A DNA stretch of 23,970 nucleotides from the NCBI GenBank assembly GCA_964487545.1, contig CAZARI010000042.1, positions 1-23,970 on the forward strand, in the 5' to 3' direction. The stretch is from SKUL01 sp964487545 (GTDB taxonomy: Bacteria > Bacteroidota > Bacteroidia > Flavobacteriales_D > SKUL01). The position numbers and the translations under genes were made by a program. The notes under the pieces are model-generated. The model was not told the DNA's origin, did not search any database, and saw only the letters and a list, made by a program, of their open reading frames with translations. This document shows positions 1 to 8,314 of the stretch, one piece after another (within the stretch, counting starts at the first letter, position 1; the number at the start of each line of letters is the position of its first letter).

Positions 1-1559
1 CGCCAGCCACGGGGCTCCTGGTGTACAATACCACAACCAGCACGTTTTGGTTTTTCAATGGCACAGATTGGATTGAAATTACTTTTCCAGTTGCCGAAAT
101 TCGCGATGCTGATAGTGATACCTGGGTCACCGTTGAGTACACCGCCGACGAAGACATTATCCGATTTGGTGCAGCCAGTGATACCAGCCAAATGCATTTC
201 GACGGAAAAACATTGCACTGGACCAACAACAATATCTTTATCGGTGATCAGAGCGGCGCTTTAAACTCCGGAGAAAACAATACTTATCTCGGATTTCGCA
301 CCGGCAGTAATGTCAACGCGGGTTCGCGCAGTGTTGTAATCGGTAGTAGAGCAGCAGAAACAGCAACTTCACTTAGCGATCAGCTCATCATTGGCTTTCA
401 GGCCGGTTCTTCGCTCACCAATCCCAGCGATGCCAACACCTTTATCGGTGGTTCTGCAGGGCGCAATGCCATTACCACCCGATTTAACACCTTTGTGGGC
501 ACCAAAGCTGGTTTGCTTGCAACGGGTAATGACAACACTTTTATCGGTGATAGGGCTGGTGAGCGGGTTACCTCTGCCACTCAAAACACCTACGTAGGTG
601 GGATGGCTGGAGCACGAAATAAAACCGGGAATTTTAATGTCGCCATCGGTCATGGTGCCCATGGTGACATAGATTATAATAATCCGGTTACCGCCCAAAA
701 TAACGTCTATATCGGACGATTGGCTGGTAAACTAAATAATTCAAACGCCAATGTGATGGTGGGTGCGAATTCTGGTGAACACTTTGACGTGGGATGGAAT
801 AATACATTTGTGGGGTATCGATCTGGACGAGGGCCTGCTTCTGGTAGCAACACTACTGGAACCAATAACGCTTTCTTTGGGTACCAATCAGGTATGAAAA
901 TAACGTCGGGAAATAAAAATACGGTACTGGGAGCAGAAGCCGGAGATAAGATAACCTCGCATTCTGGAAACGTATTTATTGGTTATAAGGCAGGTTGGAC
1001 CTTTAATCAAAGCAATACGCTGATCATTGCCAATGATGAAGATGCGCAGGATGTGCTGATTTACGGGCTGTTTCGCGCACACGGAAATGGTCCTAAGGTG
1101 GCCATTAACCAAACCAGTGGACTTCCCAATGCTACCTTTACGGTGAATGGAAGCGCCTATAAAACCGATGGAAGTAATACCTGGAGTTTACCTTCTGATA
1201 AAAGAATTAAGCGCGATATAAAGGAGTTTAATGACGGGATTAAGGTAGTCATGCAATTGCAGCCTGTAAAGTTTCGCTACACCGAAAATTCCGGTGCCTT
1301 CGATACCGAAAGCCAAATTATCGGGTTTATTGCACAAGATGTTGAAAAGCTAGCGCCATATATGGTTTCTCAGTTTGATGATAGCGAGGGCACCAGCGGA
1401 CTGAGTGATAAACGCATATTGGACGAAAGCGCACTCACCAAAGTGCTGGTCAATGCCATTCAGGAGCAACAAGCACAGATTGTTTCACTTGAAGATCGCA
1501 TCGCTAAACTCGAAAAATTACTGCTTCGGGAAAACGCGGTGGTGAGCGAAGTAAAATAA
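1..1559 (+). CDS. Head-repeat surface protein with C-terminal peptidase S74 chaperone domain (5' truncated)
   Basis: The frame is open to the left edge: the codons before the GTG at 21 read PATGLLVY and flow straight into the protein, so the true start lies outside the window and the GTG is internal. Visible order: a short segment ending FFNGTDWIEI that is common before such repeats in Bacteroidota surface proteins; about eleven degenerate NTFIGxxAG units (228-1002); a linker with SAYKTDGSNTWSLPSD; then an S74 domain starting at SDKRIKRDI (about 1193), with PVKFRY, IGFIAQDVEKL and ALTKVLVNAI; and a C-terminal heptad-rich helix. In phage tail spikes the S74 domain is an intramolecular chaperone that trimerises the stalk and cleaves itself off near the SD. 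The protein is probably an exported trimeric fibre; no T9SS tail is present. The stop lies 2 bp from the stop of the convergent neighbour. Confidence 0.85.
   Translation, partial: PATGLLVYNTTTSTFWFFNGTDWIEITFPVAEIRDADSDTWVTVEYTADEDIIRFGAASDTSQMHFDGKTLHWTNNNIFIGDQSGALNSGENNTYLGFRTGSNVNAGSRSVVIGSRAAETATSLSDQLIIGFQAGSSLTNPSDANTFIGGSAGRNAITTRFNTFVGTKAGLLATGNDNTFIGDRAGERVTSATQNTYVGGMAGARNKTGNFNVAIGHGAHGDIDYNNPVTAQNNVYIGRLAGKLNNSNANVMVGANSGEHFDVGWNNTFVGYRSGRGPASGSNTTGTNNAFFGYQSGMKITSGNKNTVLGAEAGDKITSHSGNVFIGYKAGWTFNQSNTLIIANDEDAQDVLIYGLFRAHGNGPKVAINQTSGLPNATFTVNGSAYKTDGSNTWSLPSDKRIKRDIKEFNDGIKVVMQLQPVKFRYTENSGAFDTESQIIGFIAQDVEKLAPYMVSQFDDSEGTSGLSDKRILDESALTKVLVNAIQEQQAQIVSLEDRIAKLEKLLLRENAVVSEVK
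228..1002 (+). repeat. NTFIGxxAG head-repeat array (within CDS)
   Basis: The pattern N-[TV]-[FY]-[IVL]-G-x-x-[AS]-G recurs at irregular spacing of roughly 20-30 residues. Examples are NIFIGDQSG, NTYLGFRTG, NTFIGGSAG, NTFVGTKAG, NTFIGDRAG, NTYVGGMAG, NVYIGRLAG, NTFVGYRSG and NVFIGYKAG. It resembles left-handed beta-roll head repeats of trimeric adhesins. The repeats are degenerate at DNA level, so recent tandem expansion is not evident. Confidence 0.8.
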
Positions 1560-1561
1560 AA

Positions 1562-3040
1562 TTATTCTTTTCTTTTCCGCGCTTGCAGGTCTTTCAGGAT
1601 ATCAAACACCTGATCCACACCGACCTGTTTGGCCACAATCTTTTTATTCTCGTCAAGCAGAAAAACCTTGGGTGTGCTGAAAACATCGTAGGCGTTGCGA
1701 TAGTTTAAGCTCTTGTAATCGGTTTTTTTGTCGAGAATAAGCTGCGTGGCATACTGGCTATCTTCGTACACCTTTTGTGGTGCGGCCAGGTTGTAAATTC
1801 CCGCTTGTCCCAATCCTTTTTCGCGGATAAAATTTTTCCAATCGTCATCGCTGCTTCCGCTCACGGCAATGATAACCACGTCGTCGTTTTTCACTTCTTG
1901 AAAATGCTGTACCAGGTCGGGTGTTTTCTTTTTGCAGTGTCCGCAGTCGGGATCGTAGAAGTAGAGGATGGTATATTTTGCTTCGATGTCTTTCATGTCG
2001 ATCCAATTTTCGAGCGTGCTATCGGCTAAAATGAGCGGCGGAGCCTGATTTCCGATCATGGTGGGTTTTATTCGCTCCACGCGTTCACCAATTTTAGCTA
2101 CCGTGCTCGAGTCGGCCCAGGTAGCCTGTCCGGTCAGGTAGTACTTCTCTGCGAGGTGCAAAAACACGGCATCCATGCCCATGATTTGTGATGTTTCAAA
2201 ATTGTTGGTGACGTATTGCACCACATACTGAAACAGCTCGTCGTTGCCGCGAATCTTTTCAATGAGTTGGTCGGCGCGGTGGTTGATACTGTCGGGAACC
2301 TGAACCACGATGCGGTTAAAATACTCGTCGAGCTTCTGGTGAAACTCTGGCAAACGAACCATTGCCGGATCGCTCAAATCGGCATGATCAAGAAAATGGT
2401 TAAGGTAGTAGCGATAAGCGAAAAGAGAGTCGATAGAACCATCGTCTTTTACCGGCGGCTCGGGCACGGTCACCGGAATCATCAATTTAATGGCCTTGGC
2501 CGCGATCAAATCTGGATGGTTTGCTACTATTTCATTCTGACGCGCAAGCACTTCGTTGTTCAGCTCAACCATCCGCCCAGTGATTGCGCTTGATTTTGCC
2601 GCATCGCCAGCTTGAGCAACGAGCTGTGCGTTAAGCGTCTGACTTTCTTGCCTTTTTTCAATAATAAAATGGATGTAATCGTAAAATAGTTTGTTGTTGG
2701 GAGAGTCCTTAACCTTGATGTTTTTCACCAAATCGGTGGTGTCGGTTTCCATTTCAAAGCGCTGCTCCTGAATAAATACCTCGAAAAATTTTGGGCCAGG
2801 AATCACCACGGCGTATTTTCCGGTAGGTAGGGCTTCTTTTCCCGTAAACACCATTTCGCCGTTTGCGTTCACCTTAGTGGTGTCTTTGTAGAACAGCCGT
2901 GCACCGTAGTAATTGGCCAGATATGCCGTGGTATCTTGTACACCGCGCACCTTAAACCGTAGCTCGTATGCATCGGTAGGTTGTGCTTCGACCATCACCG
3001 AACAAATAAAAAAGATAAAAACAGCCAGTTGAAATTTCAT
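1562..3040 (-). CDS. Secreted thioredoxin-like protein (DUF4369/DUF5106/TlpA type)
   Basis: The chosen start is the ATG at 3040, giving 492 aa, because it opens directly into a signal peptide (MKFQLAVFIFFICSVMVEA). The longer frame begins with TTG and codes for an unconvincing 28-residue extension. The N-terminal third (about residues 20-110) looks like the DUF4369 beta domain common in Bacteroidota (YELRFKVRGVQDTTAYLANYYG). The middle is helical and DUF5106-like. The C-terminal domain is a thioredoxin fold with the redox pair C366-G-H-C369 in FYDPDCGHCKKKTPDL and a cis-proline at about 457 (STPKVFLLD). Likely role: periplasmic thiol-disulfide exchange. The partner is unknown, and the family is broad. 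It lies 98 nt behind prfC on the same strand and probably has its own promoter. Confidence 0.85.
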   Translation of the reverse strand: MKFQLAVFIFFICSVMVEAQPTDAYELRFKVRGVQDTTAYLANYYGARLFYKDTTKVNANGEMVFTGKEALPTGKYAVVIPGPKFFEVFIQEQRFEMETDTTDLVKNIKVKDSPNNKLFYDYIHFIIEKRQESQTLNAQLVAQAGDAAKSSAITGRMVELNNEVLARQNEIVANHPDLIAAKAIKLMIPVTVPEPPVKDDGSIDSLFAYRYYLNHFLDHADLSDPAMVRLPEFHQKLDEYFNRIVVQVPDSINHRADQLIEKIRGNDELFQYVVQYVTNNFETSQIMGMDAVFLHLAEKYYLTGQATWADSSTVAKIGERVERIKPTMIGNQAPPLILADSTLENWIDMKDIEAKYTILYFYDPDCGHCKKKTPDLVQHFQEVKNDDVVIIAVSGSSDDDWKNFIREKGLGQAGIYNLAAPQKVYEDSQYATQLILDKKTDYKSLNYRNAYDVFSTPKVFLLDENKKIVAKQVGVDQVFDILKDLQARKRKE

Positions 3041-3060
3041 AAATCGCAAATTTTGATGAG

Positions 3061-3068
3061 CAAATTTA
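3061..3068 (-). promoter_or_regulatory. Possible Bacteroidota -7 element for the thioredoxin-like gene
   Basis: On the minus strand the sequence reads TAAATTTG, matching TAnnTTTG, 20 nt before the ATG at 3040. No clear -33 TTG is seen at the expected distance, so this is a weak call. Confidence 0.35.
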
Positions 3069-3138
3069 ACAGCTTTGAGTGATTCTGAGAATATGGGAAA
3101 ATGAACAAGCTGCGGTTTTATCAATAAGAATGCCAGCT

Positions 3139-4737
3139 TCAGGACGTTTCGACCTGTATGATTTCGCTGGTGAACTTAAACCGGATATCGGGGTTTTCCT
3201 GTTGCTCCATGCGTAAGATAAACTGCGATGGTGCCAGATACACCGGCTGATCGTCTTTGTCGTAGGCCATGTTGTTGAACTTGATGCGAATGAATTCGTT
3301 GAGCTTGTGCTCATCGTCCGAACTAATCCAACAAGCTTTGTAATACGACAGCGGCGTGAAATTACATTTGGCGTTGTATTCGTGCTCCAGACGATACTTG
3401 ATCACATCAAACTGCAGTTCGCCCACCGTGCCCACAATTTTTTTGTTGCCCATCGGGTGAATGAATAGCTGCGCCACCCCTTCGTCGGTCAATTGACGGA
3501 TGCCCTTGTCGAGTTGTTTCGATCGCAGGGGATCGTCGTTGGTCAATTCGCGAAAAATTTCCGGACTGAAACTGGGTATGCCCTCAAAAAAGAATTTATC
3601 CCCTTCGGTTAGCGTATCGCCAATTTTGAAATTTCCGGTGTCGTACAAACCGATCACATCCCCGGGGTAGGCCTGGTCGATTACATTTTTGGATTGTGCC
3701 ATAAATGCATTCGGGTTGCTAAATCTGATTTTCTTTTCCAATCGGACGTGAAAGTAAAACGTGTGCCGCTTGAATTCTCCCGAGCACACGCGCATAAAGG
3801 CAATTCGGTCGCGGTGGTTGGGGTCGAGGTTGGCGTGGATTTTAAAAACAAAACCCGAGAATTTTTTATTCGAGGGTTCAACCATGCCCATGGTGGTTTG
3901 GCGCGGACGGGGAGAGGGGGCGATGCGAACAAAGGTGTCGAGCAATTCCTGCACACCGAAATTGTTGAGTGCACTTCCGAAAAACACCGGAGCCACATCA
4001 CCGGCTTCGTAATCGCGTTCTTCGAATTGGCCATAAATGCCCTCAATCAGCTCCACATCCTCGCGCAGTTGGTTGGCTTTTTCGTCACCCACTTTCTGTT
4101 CGAGCTGTGGGTCAATCAGACTTTCGAGAGCAAGCGCATCCTGCTCAATATTGGTTTTGTTGGGATTGAATAGTTTGAGGTTGTTGTCAAACAGATTAAA
4201 CACGCCTTTAAACGAATCGCCCATTCCGATAGGCCAACTCAGCGGTCGTGTTTTAATGTCGAGTTTTTGCTCCAGTTCGTCCATCAGATCAAACGGGTCT
4301 CTGCCTTCGCGGTCCAGTTTGTTGACAAAAATAATGACCGGTGTTTTGCGCATACGACAAACCTCCATCAGCTTTTCGGTTTGTTCCTCAACGCCTTTCA
4401 CGCAGTCAATCACCAGAATAACGCTGTCAACTGCAGTAAGCGTTCGGTAGGTATCCTCGGCAAAATCCTTGTGACCGGGCGTGTCCAGAATGTTGATGTT
4501 TTTGTCGCGATAATGAAAACCCATCACCGAAGTGGCCACCGAAATTCCACGTTGCCGCTCAATTTCCATAAAATCGGAGGTGGCGGTTTTTTTGATCTTA
4601 TTGTTTTTTACCGCTCCGGCTGTTTGAATAGCCCCACCAAAGAGTAGGAATTTTTCGGTGAGTGTGGTCTTTCCCGCGTCGGGGTGGCTGATGATAGCAA
4701 ATGTTTTTCGCTTCCCGATTTCTTCTTCCAATATCAT
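3139..4737 (-). CDS. prfC: Peptide chain release factor 3 (RF3)
   Basis: RF3 is the translational GTPase that recycles RF1 and RF2 from the ribosome after peptide release. From the ATG at 4737 the protein is 532 aa, close to the roughly 529 aa of E. coli RF3. Motifs: P-loop HPDAGKTT (18-25); switch I region with ERQRGISVATSVM (about 60-72), which has the form typical of RF3; DTPGH (85-89); and NKLD (139-142). The C-terminal half carries the RF3-type beta-barrel and domain III (GTVGELQFDVIKYRLEHEY). Upstream in-frame starts at 4785 and 4770 exist. I prefer 4737 because MILEEEIGKRKTF aligns with the family N-terminus and a -7 element lies just upstream, inside the extended reading frame. Confidence 0.97.
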   Translation of the reverse strand: MILEEEIGKRKTFAIISHPDAGKTTLTEKFLLFGGAIQTAGAVKNNKIKKTATSDFMEIERQRGISVATSVMGFHYRDKNINILDTPGHKDFAEDTYRTLTAVDSVILVIDCVKGVEEQTEKLMEVCRMRKTPVIIFVNKLDREGRDPFDLMDELEQKLDIKTRPLSWPIGMGDSFKGVFNLFDNNLKLFNPNKTNIEQDALALESLIDPQLEQKVGDEKANQLREDVELIEGIYGQFEERDYEAGDVAPVFFGSALNNFGVQELLDTFVRIAPSPRPRQTTMGMVEPSNKKFSGFVFKIHANLDPNHRDRIAFMRVCSGEFKRHTFYFHVRLEKKIRFSNPNAFMAQSKNVIDQAYPGDVIGLYDTGNFKIGDTLTEGDKFFFEGIPSFSPEIFRELTNDDPLRSKQLDKGIRQLTDEGVAQLFIHPMGNKKIVGTVGELQFDVIKYRLEHEYNAKCNFTPLSYYKACWISSDDEHKLNEFIRIKFNNMAYDKDDQPVYLAPSQFILRMEQQENPDIRFKFTSEIIQVETS

Positions 4738-4752
4738 GCGTAAAATTTGCCG

Positions 4753-4760
4753 CAAAGGTA
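4753..4760 (-). promoter_or_regulatory. -7 promoter element for prfC
   Basis: TACCTTTG on the minus strand fits TAnnTTTG and lies 15 nt before the ATG at 4737, which implies a very short leader. It sits in the 123-bp divergent region shared with the sugar dehydrogenase gene. A -33 TTG is not obvious. Confidence 0.5.
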
Positions 4761-4860
4761 AATAAACCATTCCGGTAGCGGACATTCATTGCTGGCAGAT
4801 GAAACTTTTGTGTTGATAATTGTTTTAAATTTAAATCTTCAACCTGCAAAACTTTAAACC

Positions 4861-6519
4861 ATGACCAAATCATTAACTGCCATTTTTTCCTTTTGGATAT
4901 TGCTGACAACTGTTGCCAATGGACAAAATCTCATTTCTGAACCCCAACTTACCCTCGAAACCTTTGCCACCGGATTGGCCAGTCCGGTAGCGATGGCAAA
5001 CGCCGGAGATAACCGATTGTTTGTGTGCGAACAAAATTCGGGACTGGTGAAAGTGCTCGACGAGGACGGCAATAGTCTCGGCACGTTGATTAATGTGTCG
5101 TCAGCCATTAGCACGGGTGGCGAACGCGGATTACTCGGCATTGCTTTTCATCCCGATTTTGTGCAAAACGGCTATTTCTACCTCAATTACACCAATACTT
5201 CGGGCAACACTGAAGTGATTCGTTACACCATTTCTGAAGATAATCCCAATCAGGCCGACCCCACGTCAGGGCAGGTGGTGATTCGTATTAATCAACCGGC
5301 TTCGAACCACAACGCCGGCAGCTTGGCCTTTGGACTTGACGGCCTTCTTTATATTCCCATGGGCGACGGTGGAGGAGCCGGAGATTTGAACAATAATGCG
5401 CAAACCATGACTACGCTGCTGGGTAAAATTGTTCGTATTGATGTCAACACCGATGATTTTCCTACCGATCCGCTCAAGAATTACAGCATTCCTGCGGATA
5501 ATCCATTCTTTGATAGTTCCAGTGTACTAAAGGAAATTTGGGCCTCTGGACTGCGCAACCCGTGGAAGTTTTCTTTTGACCGCGAAACCGGTGATCTCTG
5601 GATGGGCGATGTGGGTCAGAACGCCTACGAAGAAGTGAATATGCAACCCGCTTCGAGTACAGGCGGAGAAAATTACGGCTGGCGCTGCTTCGAGGGTTTT
5701 CACAATTACAACACTACCGGCTGTCAGGATTTTGAGTTTTATACCGCTCCGGTTTACGAGTTTGCACAATCGGGTTTTGGCTGTTCGGTGATCGGTGGGT
5801 ATGTCTACCGTGGAGGTTCCTATCCATTTCTTCAGGGGCATTATTTACTCACGGATTATTGTGGAGGAGAATTTTATACCGTTCAGAAAAACAGTGACGA
5901 CGAATGGGAAGCCATTTCGGTGAATGATGCGTACACCGGAGGCTTTGCCGGATTTACAGCGTTTGGCGAGGATGCCACGGGCGAATTGTATGTACTTCGC
6001 ACCAATGGTACGGTATATCGCATTGTCGAAACCTGTTCGGGATTTATACCGGAGATAACTGTTGACGGAGCGGAACTCATGGCGACCAACGGAGAGTCTT
6101 ATCAGTGGCTGTTGAACGGTGCACCGATTGAAGGGGCTGCTGAACAGACCTATACGGCAGTAGAAAATGGAAATTATTCAGTGGTGGTTGATGCTGGAAA
6201 CGGTTGTGTGGTGGAGTCTGAGCAGATTATGGTAACAGTGACTGATGTTCCAGAGCATCCGTGTTTTCAGACTTTGACCATTAGCCCAAATCCCACGGGT
6301 GCAATGCTTACTGTGAATGCTTCGATTAGTTTTCCTGAATCTGTTTATATCAGGATATTGGATCAGACCGGTCGTGAAATGCACATTGAATCTCTGGGAA
6401 TAGTTTCCGGTTCACTGCATCACACCTTTGATATCGCCCACCTCAGGCAAGGAATCTATTACCTTCAGTTATCCGTTTCAGATTATTTCGAAATAAAAAG
6501 ACTAGCGGTGGTCAGATGA
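4861..6519 (+). CDS. Secreted PQQ-dependent glucose/sorbosone dehydrogenase family protein with Ig-like and T9SS sorting domains
   Basis: 552 aa. Residues 1-21 form a signal peptide (MTKSLTAIFSFWILLTTVANG). Residues about 30-390 form the six-bladed propeller of soluble aldose/sorbosone dehydrogenases: LLGIAFHPDF (91-100), SNHNAGSLAFG with the likely catalytic His150, GLRNPWKFSFD (230-240), MGDVGQNAYEEVN and GGENYGWRCFEG. An Ig-like segment follows (about 396-460, with YQWLLNGAPIEGA). The C-terminus (about 472-552) is a type A T9SS sorting domain (ISPNPTG, then GIYYLQL and IKRLAVVR). In this family PQQ oxidises sugars outside the cytoplasm; substrate and cofactor use cannot be read from the sequence. 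It is likely exported and held on or released from the surface. It appears monocistronic. Confidence 0.9.
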   Translation: MTKSLTAIFSFWILLTTVANGQNLISEPQLTLETFATGLASPVAMANAGDNRLFVCEQNSGLVKVLDEDGNSLGTLINVSSAISTGGERGLLGIAFHPDFVQNGYFYLNYTNTSGNTEVIRYTISEDNPNQADPTSGQVVIRINQPASNHNAGSLAFGLDGLLYIPMGDGGGAGDLNNNAQTMTTLLGKIVRIDVNTDDFPTDPLKNYSIPADNPFFDSSSVLKEIWASGLRNPWKFSFDRETGDLWMGDVGQNAYEEVNMQPASSTGGENYGWRCFEGFHNYNTTGCQDFEFYTAPVYEFAQSGFGCSVIGGYVYRGGSYPFLQGHYLLTDYCGGEFYTVQKNSDDEWEAISVNDAYTGGFAGFTAFGEDATGELYVLRTNGTVYRIVETCSGFIPEITVDGAELMATNGESYQWLLNGAPIEGAAEQTYTAVENGNYSVVVDAGNGCVVESEQIMVTVTDVPEHPCFQTLTISPNPTGAMLTVNASISFPESVYIRILDQTGREMHIESLGIVSGSLHHTFDIAHLRQGIYYLQLSVSDYFEIKRLAVVR

Positions 6520-6680
6520 TTTTCTTTGATTAAATGAATAGGGTGTAAGGCACCCGAAACTGATATAGGAGCGTTTTCCAACTTGGTTGAAGGGATAATT
6601 TCACCGAGTCATGATTCGTGTCGAGTCGAGGCCCGAAGTATGGTTGTTAAAGAAGCCACCTGTCATGATCTACTGTTTTT

Positions 6681-6688
6681 TATCTTTG
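6681..6688 (+). promoter_or_regulatory. -7 promoter element for the WYL regulator
   Basis: TATCTTTG matches TAnnTTTG, 11 nt before the ATG at 6700. A transcript starting a few bases downstream would have almost no leader. This supports 6700 as the start over the TTG at 6583 that opens the longer frame. Confidence 0.45.
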
Positions 6689-6699
6689 ACCAAAAAGCA

Positions 6700-7719
6700 A
6701 TGCCGGTTAATAAATACGCCCTGTTGCGTTATCGCATTATTGATAGCTGTATTTCCAATAAATACAAGCCTTATCCGTCAAAGGAAGAGCTGAGACAAGC
6801 CTGCGAAGAACATCTCTACGGAAGCAATGGTGAGTATATTTCCGACTCCACCATCGAAAAGGATCTATGGGCCATGCGCTATGAAACCGAACTGGGGTAT
6901 CATGCCCCCATTGCCTGGCATCCGAGGCATCGCGGTTATTACTATTCCGATCCCAATTATACCATTAAAGACGTTGCGCTGCACGATGAAGAGGTGGACG
7001 CCATTCGCTTTGCAGCGCGCGTGCTTTATCAATTTCGTGGAATCGGACCGTTTAGTCAGTTCGAGAACGCCATCGGGAAAATCATGAACAAAGTAACCGT
7101 TCCAGATCTCAACGACGAAAATACCGATGCGCACCTGATTCAGTTTGAGGCAGCTCCGGGCGATGCCGGTTCGCAGCACCTGGGCGTATTGCTCGGTGCC
7201 ATTCAGCAAAAAGTGCAGATCAATATCCGCTATCAAAAATTCACCGCCGACAAGCCCAGTAGCTACCTGCTCAATCCGCTTCTGCTAAAGGAATACCGCA
7301 ATCGATGGTACTTGATTGCCTATCGCGAAAAGCGAGAAATGATTCAAAGTTTTGGCCTGGACCGCATCCGTGAAATCGAAATCACCGGACAAACCTTTTC
7401 GCCACCCGAAGACTTCGACCCCGGAGTGTATTTTTCCAAAAGCTTTGGCATTACGGCATCCGAAGCCAAACCCGTTAAAATTCGCTTTCAAACTTCGCCC
7501 ATTACCGCAAAGTACCTGAAGACACAACCCATTCACCAATCGCAGAAGTTGGTGAGAAATCATCCCGAACAACCGAGATTCGAAATCGAAGTGCTCCTAT
7601 CCGAAGAGCTGATTATGTATTTCCTCGGACTCGGTCCACATGTTAAAATTCTCAAGCCTAAATCGCTGGCCAGCGAAATTTTCGAACGACTAAGGGAAGC
7701 CGCGGGGCAGTATAAATAA
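6700..7719 (+). CDS. WYL-domain transcriptional regulator (YafY-like)
   Basis: 339 aa from the ATG at 6700 (MPVNKYALLRYRIID). The 39-codon extension back to a TTG at 6583 is unlike the family and spans a -7 element, so it is rejected. The N-terminus (about 5-65) is a winged-helix-type region (PSKEELRQACEE, DSTIEKDLWAMR). The middle (about 90-135) is a helical linker. The WYL domain (about 160-230) contains LLNPLLLKEYRNRWYLIAY, with the name-giving W203-Y204-L205, followed by FGLDRIREIEIT. A WCX-like tail follows. Such proteins bind palindromic operators as dimers and can sense nucleic acid ligands. An inverted repeat lies 24 bp behind its stop, in front of the next gene, and a second copy lies two genes on, so these are candidate targets. 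Confidence 0.92.
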   Translation: MPVNKYALLRYRIIDSCISNKYKPYPSKEELRQACEEHLYGSNGEYISDSTIEKDLWAMRYETELGYHAPIAWHPRHRGYYYSDPNYTIKDVALHDEEVDAIRFAARVLYQFRGIGPFSQFENAIGKIMNKVTVPDLNDENTDAHLIQFEAAPGDAGSQHLGVLLGAIQQKVQINIRYQKFTADKPSSYLLNPLLLKEYRNRWYLIAYREKREMIQSFGLDRIREIEITGQTFSPPEDFDPGVYFSKSFGITASEAKPVKIRFQTSPITAKYLKTQPIHQSQKLVRNHPEQPRFEIEVLLSEELIMYFLGLGPHVKILKPKSLASEIFERLREAAGQYK

Positions 7720-7742
7720 GCGATTCTAAGGAATTATTTTCA

Positions 7743-7779
7743 GTGCGTAGATAGGTTACGTAGTCGATAATGAACTTTG
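7743..7779 (+). promoter_or_regulatory. Operator-promoter copy 1: imperfect TTACGTA inverted repeat plus TTTG -7 half
   Basis: Arms GTGCGTAG (7743-7750) and TTACGTAG (7756-7763) are separated by 5 nt. TTTG of a degenerate -7 element (GAACTTTG, 7772-7779) follows. The centre at 7753 is 52 nt before the ATG at 7805. The element matches copy 2 (8253-8290) at 15 of 21 positions, with the same arm and spacer lengths and the same distance to the start codon. Confidence 0.6.
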
Positions 7780-7804
7780 GATTCAGTTTTAAAATTCAAA
7801 GTCC

Positions 7805-8245
7805 ATGAAAGATTTAGGTCAATTACTGTACAACCAGCGCCGCTACGACTTTTCGCGCGTTGAAGTGTTGAAGTTGCTTTTTAAATGCACCGGAGATGAC
7901 GTGTTGCTGGTGAGCAAGGTTCGCTACAACGATATCACTTATGAAGCCACGCTCTGTGTTACCTTCGGTCAGCTCAATGATTTGCTTACCGCTTCGGGCA
8001 ATCAAAAAATGAACACCGAAGTGGCAGCACTTATCGGCGAAGCCCTGTCGATGAAGGATCAGCTCAAGTTGCAAACTACTTTTCAGATCAATCTGATGAC
8101 GGTTTTTGACACCCCATTGCAAGTTCAAGACTGTACTTACCACACCCATCTGGTGAAGTTGCCGCTCGAAGAACTGGCCACAGAGCCCGACGTTGCTTAT
8201 GTTTTTCTCGTTAGCCGAATGACTTTTTTGCCGGCCCTCAAATAA
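7805..8245 (+). CDS. Hypothetical protein, 146 aa
   Basis: I do not recognise a family. The frame starts at an ATG (MKDLGQLLYNQRRYDF) that follows the repeat-bearing promoter. The protein appears soluble and cytoplasmic: no signal peptide, no membrane segment, and a mixed alpha/beta look with alternating hydrophobic strands (DDVLLVSKVRY, TYEATLCVTFGQL, LQTTFQINLMTVF, HTHLVKLPLEEL, AYVFLVSRMTF). Three cysteines are scattered without a metal-binding pattern. The strand pattern could suit a small binding domain, but this is only an impression. It sits 85 nt behind the WYL regulator and probably has its own regulated promoter. Confidence 0.75.
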   Translation: MKDLGQLLYNQRRYDFSRVEVLKLLFKCTGDDVLLVSKVRYNDITYEATLCVTFGQLNDLLTASGNQKMNTEVAALIGEALSMKDQLKLQTTFQINLMTVFDTPLQVQDCTYHTHLVKLPLEELATEPDVAYVFLVSRMTFLPALK

Positions 8246-8252
8246 TTTTTTA

Positions 8253-8290
8253 GTACGTAAATCCATTACGTACCTCCGGTTACATCTTTG
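8253..8290 (+). promoter_or_regulatory. Operator-promoter copy 2: perfect 8-bp inverted repeat GTACGTAA-N5-TTACGTAC plus TTTG -7 half
   Basis: The arms at 8253-8260 and 8266-8273 are perfect reverse complements around ATCCA. CATCTTTG (8283-8290) is one base from TAnnTTTG. The repeat occupies the place where a -33 box would be expected. The centre at 8263 is 52 nt before the ATG at 8315, the same distance as in copy 1. The leaders are also alike: TTTAATTCAATGGTCATGAA here and TTAAAATTCAAAGTCCATGA in copy 1. Confidence 0.7.
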
Positions 8291-8314
8291 TACCGAACGT
8301 TTAATTCAATGGTC

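Noticed and set aside
587..600. Perfect 14-bp palindrome CACCTACGTAGGTG sharing the ACGTA core of the operator-like repeats
   Set aside because: It lies inside a coding repeat (NTYVGG) and has no spacer or promoter element, so coding coincidence explains it.
6541..6555. GGGTG-TAAGG-CACCC hairpin after the sugar dehydrogenase gene
   Set aside because: The stem is only 5 bp with no U-run; too weak to call a terminator.
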